Below are positions 1-12,781 of a stretch of 64,000 nt of DNA, in pieces; positions within the stretch are counted from its first letter, which is position 1, and every line of letters begins with the position of its first letter. The translations under genes were made by a program, and so were the position numbers. Below the pieces are notes generated by a model. That model searched no databases, had not been told where the DNA came from, and was given only the letters and a program-made list of their open reading frames with translations. The DNA lies in assembly GCA_035610365.1 (NCBI GenBank), contig CM069432.1, forward strand, positions 179,599,027 through 179,663,026, read 5' to 3'. The DNA is from Aquatica leii. Taxonomy: Eukaryota > Arthropoda > Insecta > Coleoptera > Lampyridae.

Positions 1-72
1 AAACTATTTATTTCATCACAAGGTGTGGGTAAAACAGCCTCCAGATCAAAACATGCCAGAATCAGCTTGCCT

Positions 73-1090
73 TCAGAAGCTTCTTTTTATTGTTCTTTTT
101 TTTGTCTTGATAACGTTTTTTTTCTTCTCATCTTTACTACTGTTTTTGAACCGTTCACAGAGACTACATCGGTCTTCTTTTTGGCGAGAAGAATAAAATA
201 TTGAAATCATTATTAAAAATTCTAAAGTACATACAGTAATTCCCGTGTGGTTTGTTTTCTGTTTTGCAAGAGTCCACATAATCATGGTGAAGATCGGCCA
301 CTGTCTTTCCCCCTTCTATGAATTCTCTTGATCTCTGGGTTCGAAGGTAATGCGACTCCATTCTAGGAATGCTGTTGATGTGTTTGACTATCCCTGTTTG
401 AATTGCGTTATCTACTGTCCTGTGTTTGTTATGTTTTCCTCGTTTATCCTCTTCCAAAATCTCATCTTTAACTTTTTCCAATACTGCCCTCACACTTCTA
501 TTTGATATACCAAAAGTAGTCAAAAAGAACTGTTTGCAGACTCTGTCATTTTCGCCATCTATTTTGAAATTATATGCATTATTTGGTTTCCTCCATTCAT
601 CTGAACGTTGCTTCTTTGATTTAATTTCTTTCAGACAGTTCAGTAGATAATACCTTTGTTTTAACAATTTACTCAATTTGCAGTAATTATGAAACAAATA
701 TTCCCTCTTATCTTTTCTTACTTTTACAGTGCAGTTTTAGATACATGCACATGTTCCGGAAATAATTCTTTCATTGACCTGATTATCTCTTGAATTTATG
801 TAAGCTTCGCCTCAGATTTTTTTTTTCTTAAATTGTTTTATTTCCAGTTTCTCGAATCTAGTTTTCTCTTCTGTCCTTTATTTCGGATTTGGTCGCCCTC
901 TTGAGTGGTATTTTCCGCACTCTTTTTCTGTTTTTACGCCTCAACAGTCACAGCAAGTCACCATTTTCTATCTGTTCAGAATTACCCAAAAAATTGTTCA
1001 TCTTCTGTTACCTGATTGGTTCGAAGAATTCTGTCAGATTCTTCATCAATATTTATTTTAGTTTGGGAGTTTTCTTCATACGATTCCTGT
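73..1090 (-). pseudogene. Frameshifted relic of a transposon-derived insect protein
   Basis: The minus strand keeps about 177 continuous residues (697 down to 164), containing SREFIEGGKT, VADLHHDY and GNYCMYFRIFN. It then shifts frame near 170-185 and continues as a Cys-containing segment (EDRCSLCERFKN). Upstream, between about 1,090 and 740, a basic stretch (KGQKRKLDSRNWK) in broken frames looks like the start of the same protein. I recall this motif set from multi-copy, transposon-like uncharacterised proteins of insects, but I cannot name the superfamily. The element continues past position 1 of the window. It has at least two frame breaks and stops in the basic N-terminal part, so it is not functional. 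The + strand reading frames here are shadows. Confidence 0.6.
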
Positions 1091-1789
1091 TACAATAATA
1101 ATTGGGCAATTGTTAGTAATTAGGAAAACATTAAACAAATTTTGAGCACTTTGAATGTTTACGTCTAAAGGTGGTTTATTGTCAGCTTCCCCATTTTTAC
1201 AGCACTCCCTACTGCTTTAATTTGTGATTTCAGGTAGTATTCTACTAAATATTATTGTCTATAATAAAAAGTAGATTACTCATTAAGTATATATTCTAAA
1301 CATGCTAATAGTAGTTATACACCAATACCTCGAACAATGATAGATAAACGAGGTTGTTAGGTATGAAAATAATATACCTTTAAAATAATAATAATAATAT
1401 CGGAAACATTATATACTTACAGGTTATATGCAAATTTTCTGTTTTTAAAATATTTCAGCCATGTTCAATTTGCCTTTCTGGTCTGCAATACAGTTACAAC
1501 ATAATTATAATACTATTCATGCAAGAATATTGTTAAATAAAAAACAGCGTTCTTTGTTTAACATTTTGCTCATATTATTGCTTTATGTGACTTGAAAAAT
1601 GGTACATTAATTTACAACTATATTGCAGCTAAAGTGTCTTCAAGTTTTATTTTGTCTAAACAGTTATATTTATTTTTACCACGAATTTACACGCCCAATC
1701 TGTTAAGCCACTGTTCCAGCAAAAACAAATTCAGAAATTGCTGTAGTACCAACAAATATCGTAAAATACTGATTTTGGATTTGTGACAT
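1091..1789. other. AT-rich intergenic DNA without recognised gene
   Basis: Very AT-rich sequence with a short AAT run near 1,388. No coding frame resembles a known family and no clear repeat boundary is visible. Confidence 0.5.
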
Positions 1790-2728
1790 TGTTCTCGCAA
1801 GCGTGCGATATCTCCGTATGTGCGATAAACGGAATGGCCTAGAAGTCTGTCGGTTTACTTGTCACAAGAACGTCATCAAATGGGAGAGAACCATTGTTTT
1901 CAATTTTCATGGTGAATTTGATATAAAGGTGTTGGTTGTTTAGACGATCAAGAAACCTAGACAATTTGAGACGACCGTGTGACTAACCAATAAAAGTGTC
2001 ATCAGACTTTATGTTTTAATATCGATGATTCCAAAGCAACCGTCTCAAAGGATTGCATAAAAATGTTAGCGACAACAGGAGATAAAGGAGAACCCATAGC
2101 GGCGCCCAAAACTTGTTATCAAATTAAAAGTAAGTGAGTGGTATAAACTTATCAATAAGAGGAACCAAACTCAAATATTAGTCATGGTGAGACAGAATTA
2201 GCTTGATGTGAATCTTTAATAAAAACTTTGGTAAAAAATGAAGTGGCATCAAAATTTACTAGAAGATCCTGAGATTGAAACTTTAAAGGGTTTCAAACGT
2301 TGAATAAAATGATGAGAATTGGGGATGTAAAAAGAGGATTTACCTATAAATTCCAAAAGAATGTTGGACCTGGTTAGCTTGTAAGAAGGAGATTGGATAG
2401 TACTGACGATAGGTCTAAAAAGTATACTTTGTTTGTGGATTTTAGGAATTCCATATAAACGAGGTGGTTTAGAAGCTGAGGGGGTAAGTCGACGTTCGGT
2501 TTCAGGAAGTAGATTAGAAGATCTGATGATTTTATTGGCATCACGTTAAACGTTTGAAGTATTATTTTGAGTTAAAAGGGCGTTCGTGTTCCCTGACAGA
2601 AAAGAATGTACGAAAGTAAGCGAAACGTTGGCAGCTTCAGCTATAACGTCAACACTGTCCAAACCCAGAAGTCATTCTAATCTTAGTATAGACTCCGACC
2701 GTGGAAACTTTAACGATTACATTACAAT
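1790..2728 (-). mobile_element. Old Penelope-like element fragment with inverted terminal repeat
   Basis: From about 1,790 to 2,607 the + strand matches, with many substitutions and small gaps, the antisense of the Penelope reverse transcriptase at 27,690-28,530: YVDD region, motif A region and upstream finger. At about 2,607-2,612 it switches to the terminal repeat in the opposite orientation (core GAAACGTT at 2,622-2,629, then the CCAAACCC and ATTCTAAT blocks to about 2,728). The coding part therefore reads on the minus strand while the ribozyme-bearing end reads on the plus strand. The hammerhead core is degraded to CTGACAG. No frame is open. This is the most diverged Penelope copy in the window. 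Confidence 0.8.
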
Positions 2729-5554
2729 AGAAATATTTAAAATTTAATTTTTAAAACAATAAAATCGTTCTGGTTCTGTATGACAAATTAGTTAACGAGC
2801 TAAGAAGTATATCACTATTCTCTGTTTAGATACTTATTCCGTTTAATTATAGATGGTTATTATGGAGGATTGTACATTATTAATTATTAAAACAACATTC
2901 TAAAGTACAAATTAATATTTTTACTGTATCTGGACTAAAACATGAATCGTACTGTAAACAAAACATTTTGAAACAGTCTACTATTATGATTGCTGTACGA
3001 TAGAACCACGCATGACCATTAGGACGGTAGTCGTAAAATAATTATTAATTTTCGAATTCCGTTAAGAAGCTTTGCATCTGTATATTGTATTGTAAAAAGG
3101 TATTGCTTTCTTACATAAGCTTATTGAATCTTTTAATCGTCAAAACATAAAATTTATTAATCGAAACTTTAAAATTTACACAAGCTATAATGACCAAATT
3201 CATTCCTATGTAACATACGCGAAGTTCAATTGGAATTCAACATATCAAAGTGCCGACAAGTGAGATTACTCCTCAGAGTATGCGGATAGAAATATTATGT
3301 TCGTTTGTCTGAATATTAAACAAACTTATCACAATTCGATTAAATTCGATCTTAACATATACTCGCAACACTAACCAAGTTTTGGGTTTTATTTACTGTT
3401 ATACATAGTTACAATGTTATTGAACAATCGTGATCACGGTTATGATATAGAGTAGGTATACAAAGTATTTCCAGTTTCCAAGTTTAAAATACATACGTTC
3501 CACTTATTTAGGTACGGGTCATGATTACATAGTGATGCAAATAGTACAAAATAATTAAAACCGTTCAAGAATCAAAAAGTTATAGTTTTAATTTATTGAA
3601 AATTTTTGTAGTGATCATTTAAAATTCATATAAATCAAATTATTTAGCTTAAAAGTACAATATTGTAAAAACTGCTTTCAATTATAATTATTAAGGTAGT
3701 TAGTAATTCCGATATTTCAGCGTTGGCCAGTATAATCACCAAAACCGCACTAGATATGTTATTTGTATAAATTGTAGCTTTTTTTTATAAACTACAAAGT
3801 AATTAAGGATAATTAAAAACCAAGATAAAACCATATAAAAAAATAAGTGTTGGAAGCTGAATATGAAAAAAATGGGATGCTATTAAATAGCAACCCAATA
3901 AGAAAAACCTAAGAATGGAAACTAGTCATCACTACACGTAATTAAACGTAGCATGTATGAGTTCTAACCAGCTCATTGTACTTAGATAAAATTTTAACTC
4001 TATATCAAATAAATTATTGATTCGAAAAAGAACTTGTGAAATGTACAGACAGGGAATATAAACAAAATCAAAAAGTGTGTTGAGTTTATTATTACTTGTT
4101 ATATGCGATAAATCAAATTAACAAGGAGAACTGAAATAAACTAAGACTATTAATGTAAACGTAAAAGTGCAAGAATTATTAGAACAAGTTAAAACATAGA
4201 TATCTACGGACTACATGAACCAGACTATGAACTAGGAAGCAGAATCAAAGAAGCAATTGAATCCTATCTTGCATCCAAGTGGATTAAAATAAGTTGAAAG
4301 TAAAAAAGGCTCAAATAGCAGTGTATCAAACTATACAAACATATTTTCCTTGACCTCTTGCATAGTAATATATCCTTTGTTAAATTTTTCATTGTATTTC
4401 TATCAATTGTTGATAAAATTAAATATTTCAGATAAAGTTATTTAATCTTAATACATTGTATTAAACTTTTATCAAAATATCGTTTATTAAAAAAAAAACA
4501 ACAAATTAAAATGCAAAATGAAATTTCTTATCGTTCAAATTAAATTTTCAAATATTTTTAATATTCTTTGAAAAAAAAATGTGGGTTTGTGGCCAATAAA
4601 TTTTTTTAAAGAAACAAAAACACGTCAATTTTTATGTTAAGGGGGACAACTTTTGCTCCCAATTCCATTAAAGAATAATTTAATTTAATACAAGTTTCAA
4701 CTGATTCAGTTGCATAGATCTTATTTCAGGTCCGTGAAGTGAGCAAAACACTTTGAGCACTAATTCTGAAATTTTGTAATGAATTAGTGCTTATTAATGC
4801 TTTATATTAGGATCCTCAGCAAAAATTTCATTTCAAAGTTATAGGTGGTAAAAGTTTTCTGCTAACTACAAGGTGTACCAACGAAAACTTTACAGACGGG
4901 TTTGTAGCCAGTAGAATTTTTTTAAGAATTACAAAAACACGTCAATTCTTATAACTTTTGCCATAAATTTCACTCCTAAATAGTTTCATCGCTGCGATAA
5001 CAACTTCTAAAATTTAAATAGAGTTGATAGGGCAACTAAACTACTGGAGGCACCACTTCGTATGCTAGTGTGGTTATAAATTCGGTCCGGCTTTATTTCG
5101 TGTTTCCTCACTTCATCCGGGCAAGAAAGCAAACTATTATGTATAGTTAAGCGTTTTGTAGCGTTTGCATTACATTCGACAATTTTAGTTTTGTCAATTT
5201 TAGTTGCTTAAAGTGCATTTAATAATAAATTTAATAATCGCAACTTATCTATAATAAAAGAGTTTATTTTATAAACGGAAAGAGGTAAAAAATAATATTG
5301 CGACCACCGTAAAAAAAAGTAATAATAAGTAGAATGCCGTTTAAAAATTATATTCACCCAATTGTAAAGACGTTTGGAAGCGTGTCGCATGTGTGAAAAA
5401 TTAGTTGTTTAAATAATTACTATATAAAGTACGAATTTCGATTGAAAACTTACTGCAAAACCATAAATGTTATTTTAAGATAGTAGTTTCATTATATTTA
5501 AGAAGTTGATTTAAGTTAACTAAACTTATTTTATTTAAAAACACATAATTTTCT
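2729..5554. other. AT-rich intergenic DNA with one diverged direct repeat
   Basis: No gene is recognisable. A module of about 50 bp recurs as a direct repeat at about 4,580-4,635 and 4,898-4,950 (shared AAAAACACGTCAATT followed by ACTTTTGC). It is probably part of an old repeat whose borders I could not define. Confidence 0.4.
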
Positions 5555-5949
5555 GTAATAGCGAAGGCTTCCACGGCCGGAGTCTATACTAAGATAAGAA
5601 CATCTTCCGGGTTTGGACCGTGTCAATGTTGTAACCGAAGTTGCCAACGTTTTGCCCACTTTCGTAAGGGGCGTCATCAGGGCGTAAGAGAAATCGAAGA
5701 ACTCAAACAAGCAACCGAAATCTAACTAAACACTTCCCAAAAGTTAGGTAATCAACTTGTGAACCAAGCCAGATTCTAAACTCAGAAAAGGTAAGAAAGA
5801 AAACGATAAACTTGAAAAAGCAAACGAAAATCTAACAAAGAACCACTAGAGAGTTGGGTAATCAACTTGTGAACCAAGCCAGATTCTCTATGGAGTTTCG
5901 AATCTGGCTTGACGGGGAAGACGGAATACGTTCTTATCTTAGTACATCA
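5555..5949 (-). mobile_element. Short foldback Penelope derivative (terminal repeat only)
   Basis: The sequence from 5,555 to about 5,890 matches the terminal repeat of the 26.6-32.7 kb Penelope on the minus strand, including its TAATCAACTTGTGAACCAAG block, which appears twice here. At 5,915-5,949 it ends in an inverted copy of the repeat's outer edge (GTTCTTATCTTAGTAC, facing ACTAAGATAAGAAC at 5,590). There is no coding region. The hammerhead core is present but mutated: CTGATGA is kept at 5,674-5,680 on the minus strand, while GAAA has become AAAA. The overlapping 103-residue frame at 5,854-6,165 is not a gene. Confidence 0.75.
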
Positions 5950-6539
5950 TTTTCTATTTTATTTTTAATTATATGTATTTTTAGTTTAAGAAATATGCCA
6001 ATTGTCTTCATACAAGGTTTAATTTTACTTCTACCTTTCAAACGTGGTCGACGTTATGCGTTTTTGCCCGAAAGCAGTGGGGATATTGACGGCTCGTTTT
6101 TATGTACGAAGTGCTTTCTCCAGTTAGTATATTATACCTCATTGCTAATACGTCATTTGAGGTGAGCGCACTATTTTTTGAAAATTTTAATTCTTTTCGA
6201 AAAATTGAACTTGCAAAAACACAAAATTAAGAAAGAGTTTAAGGCATTTAAAAACTAAAAAATGATCGGACAAGTCAATTGTAGTTTTAAAAGAACTACT
6301 TTTATTGCCATTTGTCAGCATTGTGGGTTTCGCCTCTAAGTTAAAAGGTGTAATTTTTAAATAAAAATAAGGGTTTATTTTTTCTAATGTATTATTAATA
6401 AATCGATTTTATACAAGATACAATTTTAATTGATTAAATATTCGAAGTGCTTGCCTCTATTGTTTCATATCTCACGGAAGGTTCGTGAAAAGGTATTGGT
6501 TTTTTAGTGTTTATCTATTATTAATAAATTTTGTAGAAA
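5950..6539. other. AT-rich spacer, nothing recognised
   Basis: No coding frame, RNA gene or repeat border can be supported here. Confidence 0.4.
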
Positions 6540-7310
6540 ACCGTCTACAAAATTATCATCTATAATACACCTAGAGCATTGATAACCGAAATAATTTTGT
6601 CATAGAGACTGTGAAAAGCGTGTTACTTAACTATTTAAAGAAACTCGTTTCAAACATTCTCTACGATAAAATTTTTACTTATCAATGCTAGAGGTGTTTG
6701 GTAAAATAATTTTTTTACTATTTTACTTGTCTTTTAATCAATTAATACAAATTAATTGTGTTTTTAGGTGTATTTTCAAAAATATTTTTTTTAATTTTGT
6801 CCATACAAATATAAACAAATCTTTGTATCATTATTATGAATTGTGATTTACTACCTGACAATTAATTTGACTATTGAATATATGTTTGCTTTGCCCGATA
6901 ATTTTTTACAGTATCAATTAACCAATAAAAAAATTTTGGTTTATTGATTTTTTTTTAAATTCAACCAATCATCAACGGATTACAGCGATAACACCACGGG
7001 TGTGGTGTTATCGGACAAAGAAGACATGACACATTCAAATATCAAATTAAATGTCTGATAGTAAATCAATTCATAATAATAATAATACAAAGATTTGTTG
7101 ATATTTGTAATAACAAAATTTTTATGGAAAATACACCATAAAACACAATTAATTTGTATTAATTGATTAAAAACATGGAAAGTAGTAAAAAATTATCTTA
7201 CCGAATACACCTCGAGCAGTGATAAATACTCAAAATTTTGTCGTACTGAATGTTTCAAGCGTGTTTCTTTATTACCAAGAAACACGCTTTCAACAGTCTC
7301 TATTACCAAA
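6540..7310. repeat. Large palindromic foldback element
   Basis: Two arms of roughly 300 bp face each other. About 6,560-6,905 (ACACCTAGAGCATTGATAA, AATTAATTGTG, CAAATCTTTGTATCATTATTATGAATTG, CTTTGCCCGATAA) pairs with about 7,008-7,290 (TTATCGGACAAAG, CAATTCATAATAATAATAATACAAAG, CACAATTAATT, ATACACCTCGAGCAGTGATAA). The outer part has GAGACTGT facing ACAGTCTC and nested AAGCGTGTT hairpins. A perfect 12-bp hairpin with a GGGT loop sits at 6,986-7,013. There is no coding capacity, so this looks like a non-autonomous foldback DNA transposon or large MITE. The superfamily is unknown. Confidence 0.7.
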
Positions 7311-7733
7311 AGTTGTTGCCATATAGTTGAGCAATGTTAAAACATTAGTTGAATAAATCGCCACACAAAACGACTGTAGCGTCCAAATACCCACTTAATT
7401 AGAGCGCTCCATAACGGTATGTAACAAGAACGTTTGCAATGGTTGATACATGTATCGCACCGCATTTGTTAACTTATGGTTATGGAAGGAATCCATCTAC
7501 CGGAAACATAATCTGTGTATCGTCATTTCGACTCGATCCATAACCGGTGTATAGCGCCAGTGAGGTAGAAAAGAATGGTTGTGTATTTACTGAAGAGCAA
7601 TTAGGAATTAATTTCAGAAAGTTAATAGAGAAACTATAAGCGCATCAAAGGCAACAATAGAAAAATACAGTAAGCTTCTAAAATTTGCACCAAACTTCGA
7701 CAGAGGCGTTCGACAATTAGCAATATCGGTACA
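7311..7733. other. Intergenic spacer, nothing recognised
   Basis: Moderately AT-rich sequence between two repeat elements. No gene or repeat is supported. Confidence 0.4.
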
Positions 7734-7739
7734 TGTATT

Positions 7740-8090
7740 AGGATCGTGATATAGATCGGTCACCTCGGTTTCTGCTATTTTATATCGGCCACTATTAATA
7801 TTTGATCATAACGGTCACCTTGTTCAGAACGGCCACTTTTTCAGTCGATCACAACGGCCAACTTTACTAGTTGATCATAACGGACACCTTGATCACAACG
7901 CCTACCGACGCCGGTAGAGAAAAACGTTATACTACGATCATCATAGCAGTCACTTTAGAAGGTGATTATAACGGTTACCGTGATCATAGCGGCCAATCTT
8001 AATGATGGTCATAACTGCTACCGACGCCAGTTCTCGAAAACGTCCAACAACGATGATTAGAACGGTCACTCTTAACCGGATCATGACCAA
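7740..8090. repeat. Left inverted end: degenerate tandem repeats of a TGATCATAACGGCCACC unit
   Basis: About ten imperfect units, roughly 25-35 bp apart, each with a GATCA-like half and a (A/C)ACGG(C/T)CACC-like half. They are likely transposase-binding or terminal structural repeats. The mirror-image array is at 16,295-16,455. Confidence 0.75.
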
Positions 8091-8099
8091 TTTTTAAAT

Positions 8100-8480
8100 T
8101 TTTTAACGATTCTTTTTAATGTTGTTCCAAAAATTGTTCTTCATAGAATAGATAGGAAAATTCTATTATGCGCTTTCTATGCAGATTGAAATAAGATACG
8201 CGTTGATGTAATGATAATAAGGTCGACCAAGGGGTGATCGGGATATAGGCTTTCAAATTAATTCCCATGTACATTAAAATTAGAAAGTATTATGAATTGT
8301 TATTGGTTATCTGTTATTTTGCAATCATTTTTCGCTGTAGTTACACAAATAACAAAAAAATAACCGGTCCATTTCCATAGTTGCGTTTAGCGTGTGGTAA
8401 ACAAAAACCAATAATTACAAAAATTCTGAAGAAAATATTTACTATATTTTTTACAGCATATAACCTCTAGTTGCGTCCCT
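8100..8480. repeat. Inverted repeat arm, partner at 9,635-10,075
   Basis: The blocks GCAGATTGAAATAAGATACG, GCGTTGATGTAATGAT, GTGTGGTAAACAAAAACCAA and TCTGAAGAAAATATTTAC recur in reverse orientation at 9,635-10,075. The arms are diverged and about 400 bp long, with about 1.15 kb between them. They may be a nested non-autonomous copy of the same transposon family, because each arm continues outward into the GATCA...CGGCC units. Confidence 0.75.
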
Positions 8481-9634
8481 GCATGGAAAATACTATACAG
8501 GGTGTTTCTTAATGATATTCGAATATTTAAGAGTGTGAATTTACATGGAAAATTAATGATAATTGCTTTATAAACTATGGTCCAGAAATATTTCGAAAAT
8601 TCGACAATTCGAAAATTTTGGGAAAAAGAAATTAAAATTAATTAGTATTTTTGAAACCGCTTGAGGTATTTTATTCATATTTACTGTGCGATGACAGCAC
8701 GTTTTTCAATACAAAAATATTTTACCTCTTTAACAGTGCATCTAGATTTATGGCAAAATTGTATTCTACAATACAAAGCAAATTAATCGAAAATTACCGA
8801 CCTCCTGCATTAAATAGTCTCCTAAGGTTGTTGACACTGTGAATAAATTATAAATACAAAATAACTCAAAGATAACGTATTAGGTGAGTTAATGTTTACG
8901 TAGGTCAGTCAAAATACGTACTTGAATTAATCATGTCCTGTGCGTCAGACATTGCAAACTGCTACAAGAAAACTGATCCAATCAATTAAGACTTAGTGAG
9001 TGGTTTGACGCTAGGCGCATGCTAATTTTAGATGGCACATACTCGCTACACCCACGATAACTGATAATCAGCCTTTACACTATATTAACCTACGAAGAGA
9101 AAGAGGTCCGATATCACTTGAACTTCTTTTTAAGTAAATTTACATGCATCGAAACAAACTTCAATTAAAAGATTCATGCAAAGTACGTTATTGTTCGTGT
9201 ATAGAAACAAACCTAATAAAAAAAAATCATAACATAAACCGGAACTAAGCAATGTTTTTCCAATGTGTTAGTATACGTCCGGGTTGTTTCTTCATATAGT
9301 GATAACATTATCCGTAATTCCAATAAGCGACGTGCAATGTAATTAGTAATTACATTAATTTTCACGGACAATATACATAATTAAAAAGGTTTTTATTTTT
9401 TTACTCAAAAACGAAGCATCGCAGTTATACAGCTCAAGCGAGCTATTATGTTTTCATTTGAACGGGAAAATCAAAAATAAACTTCATTTGGGAAAAAAAC
9501 TATTGACGTACCATTTTTTTCTTCAAAACATGAAACTCAATACTGGTATGCACGTCGCTGTTAAAGTTGAGAATTATTTTTGTATTGAAAAATATGCACC
9601 TTTTATTGGCACTTTTCGTTACATACAGTAAAAA

Positions 9635-10075
9635 ATACTGTAAATATTTTCTTCAGAATTAATTTTTGTAATTATTGGTTTTTATTTACCACACATTAAA
9701 TGCAATTATAAGGATGGACCGATTATTTTCTAATTACTTGTGCAACTATAGCGAAAAATGAGGCATCAGACGTGAGTTCGAACGAACGCCTAATGCATTT
9801 TTCGCTCATGTTCATGTTGCATACAATTTTTTTTTCTAAGACTAAAAGAAAAGATCACCAAGAACACATCCTAATACATGCTAATTATGTACACAAAAAT
9901 TTGAAAGTTAATATCTCCATAACCCATTGACCGATCTTATTGATCATTACATCAACGCATATCTTATTTCAATCTGCGTAGAATGCACTTAAGAGGACTT
10001 TGCTAACTTTTTATAAAGAAATTTAGAAATAGACGTCGTGATCAAGATGGCCGTTATGTTTATGATCCGAGTAAG
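9635..10075. repeat. Inverted repeat arm, partner at 8,100-8,480
   Basis: This is the reverse-complement counterpart of the 8.1-8.5 kb arm. It ends near 10,070 with two CGTGATCAAGATGGCCGTTAT-type units. An internal hairpin (GCGAAAAATGAGGCAT facing ATGCATTTTTCGC) lies at about 9,752-9,826. The stretch 8,481-9,634 between the arms has no recognised gene; the small frame at 8,651-8,842 has no family features. Confidence 0.7.
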
Positions 10076-10077
10076 AG

Positions 10078-10145
10078 CAGTGGCGTACCAAGGGGGGGGG
10101 GCGAGGGTGCGGACCGCCCCGGGCCTCTGATCAAAAGGGGCCCCT
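10078..10145. repeat. Orphan hAT-like terminus with G run
   Basis: CAGTGGCGTACC followed by a run of ten G and a GC-rich patch is typical of one end of hAT-type MITEs. I found no GGTACGCCACTG partner nearby, so only one end is supported. Confidence 0.4.
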
Positions 10146-10274
10146 CCATAACCATAAATTTTTAAATACCTCTATATAAAATTCCGTAATTAAATTTATT
10201 TATTTTGATTACTTTTTGTTCTCATTGTAAGTTTTTATACACTTTTTTTTCACATAAGACAATATTAATTGTAT

Positions 10275-11545
10275 TTAAAACTTCAACCTGAAATCGTTGA
10301 TTGAAAGAGTTTACTAAGATGCGCAACTCCTATGGTAAAACGCGTACCGCATATAGGGTTTGACATGTAGATGTTACTAGCGTATTAACAAGGTCTGAGA
10401 TTTTAAAAAGGAGTGAAGTGGGGTCTGACATTATAGACACGATTTATTATTTATTTCCTGATTTAACGTTTTGTATGGGTCAGGCGCGCTCGACCGCTCG
10501 ACACCAATATCAATAAAAAAAGGTATTTTTATATTAAAATTTCGAGAAGGAAATAGATATGTATGATATATATGTATATTCATTAATCTCGCAATCTCCT
10601 CATATAATTTTATTATTTAAGGGTTTCCCTGTGATTGTTAATGGCTAATTAAATAATTTATATTATGAAAACAAAATATACTTCTCCACGATTTTTAAAG
10701 AAAATATAAATTATTTAGCAAGTTACATATTGATCATTTCTTCAAGAAGACATATTGCAGTAAAAAGTGCTCTTTGAAATTCTATTAATTGAAACAAAAC
10801 AAACCTACAAAATTTAGATTTTGTAGGATTTAATGTAGCTTATAGACAATTTAAAGAAAAGTTTCAATGTACCGGTTTGCAATTTACAATAAAGTGTAAA
10901 TTCACCTTTTTATTTAAAGCTAAAACTTGTGAGATTTTTCTTATAAAACTTTAACCAAACCAAATATGTAATGTTTTTGAACAAAAAACTTAATATGTAC
11001 CAGCTGATAAATTATGTACGTTAACGAAGATCCGTTGCTGATTACAATTAAAAAACAATTAAGAGTAGCAAAAAATCATAACCAAAGTTGACCGTTGATA
11101 ATGCAGAAGCAATCTTTCATATCAGTATTTCTTTTCAATCAAGCCGAATACTTGGTATTTTCGTTGATTGAAAACATTTTCAATTAACAGTATTTTATAA
11201 ACATCTATTTAGAGGTGAAACTTGAAATAACGAGATAAATAGTTAAAGAACCCTAATCAACGCGTTGTTATTGCAATATCAACGTACGTGACTTATCATT
11301 GCTACTTTAAGATAACACGATTCAAAACAATGAGCACTTCGGTCCTACCGAACGATTGCGAATTGTAGTTTACTAGAATTCCGTGGAGTCGCCACATTAC
11401 AAGCGCAGCTTCTTCATTAAGAAGTGCAAGTGCAACGAAGAGTAGAAGGAGTGCGATATACAGTACGCTTTTATCCGTAAGCGTTGCGCATCTTAGTAAA
11501 CACTTTCAATAAACGCTGAAATTATATTAATTTAACTTATCTCCG
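10275..11545. repeat. Inverted-ended repeat without coding capacity
   Basis: ATTGAAAGAGTTTACTAAGA then TGCGCAAC at about 10,299-10,327 is mirrored at 11,482-11,509. The similarity extends outward (TGAAATCGTTG at about 10,288 facing AACGCTGAAATT at about 11,512). The 1.2-kb interior is AT-rich and has no gene. It may be a MITE-like insertion inside the 8.7-kb transposon or part of that element. Confidence 0.5.
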
Positions 11546-12781
11546 AAAGTAAATTAAAAACTATTATTATTATTTTGATGTTTAAGATTTTCGTTATCAA
11601 TTTTATGTATGTAGGTACCATATATCATAATGTAAAAAAACTATATAAGTGAAAATTTAAAAACACGCACCTGCCAGGCTTGAAAGAAAATTGCATTATT
11701 GCATATTTTAAGTCTGATTTATTGTGACACAACTCATCTTGAGATAAAAACTGTTTAACGCCAAGTAATCAAAGATATAAGCTACGTGCATCTGCGTGAA
11801 TATAATTTCATAGTAAATGTATCGAGAATTAAAGTGTTTCTTGTTTATTTAATTTTCAACTACGAATACTGTGCAGAATTTCTTAGCGAATCCATTCGAT
11901 AAATAAACATTTGTCGAAAAAATGATAAAGCGGTCTGCCAGACCTACCACCACTGTGTTCTACGTTATTGTATTAACAATCGAAGGTTCGAGTATTGTCT
12001 AGCAGAATACGACGTTAACAGACCTGGTATGGCATCACCGTCAAAGGATGGAAAGAATGGATTATACGAGAATATCATGTCATGTGACGGTTGTATTTAG
12101 CTATCTAAAAGAGCGCATTGATTTAATAAGTCAAGCGAATAAAGAATTGTTTTGGAACAAAGTAACAAACTGGCGTAGATATAAATGTACAAGATGAACG
12201 AATACTACAATTACAAGATGAAGGTCTAACTAGTGAACTGCTACAAGAAAATAGCGAAGCTTTATCAGATAGAATTGATTCATTGCTTCTTAATTGTGAT
12301 GTGGGAAATTGGCCAATCATTTTATCAGATGGTCTTAGAATTGATATAATAAAAAGAACAGGAGAAAATATGAAAGGACAGACTCGCCAGTTAAGCAAAA
12401 GTTGGTTTTACAAACACCTTCCAAGTGGTGAAAAAGTTCTCAGGAAATGGATGGTTTATTCCCCATCCAAGAATAGTTTATTTTGCTTTTGTTGTAGACT
12501 CTTCACTCTTCAGAAGAAAGAAGCTGTGTATCAAAATTTATTACGGGTTTCTAAAATCGGTGGAAACTGAACCCTAAGGTATCGCAACATGAGAATTCTG
12601 ACGATGATTTAAACAATTTTGAAAAATGGAATCAGGACAGGGAGGAACATTGGTACAAACGGAAATTTAAAGAAGTGGCATTCATCAACAACAACAAAGA
12701 AATTTTCAGCCAGCCAAGTGTCGAGATAAGCAACATATGGAAACCACTTATCGAACCTCTAAAACAACTTAAACTTTACTA

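Noticed and set aside
5854..6165. 103-residue + frame
   Set aside because: Starts in the Penelope terminal repeat and runs into flanking AT-rich DNA; no protein-family features.
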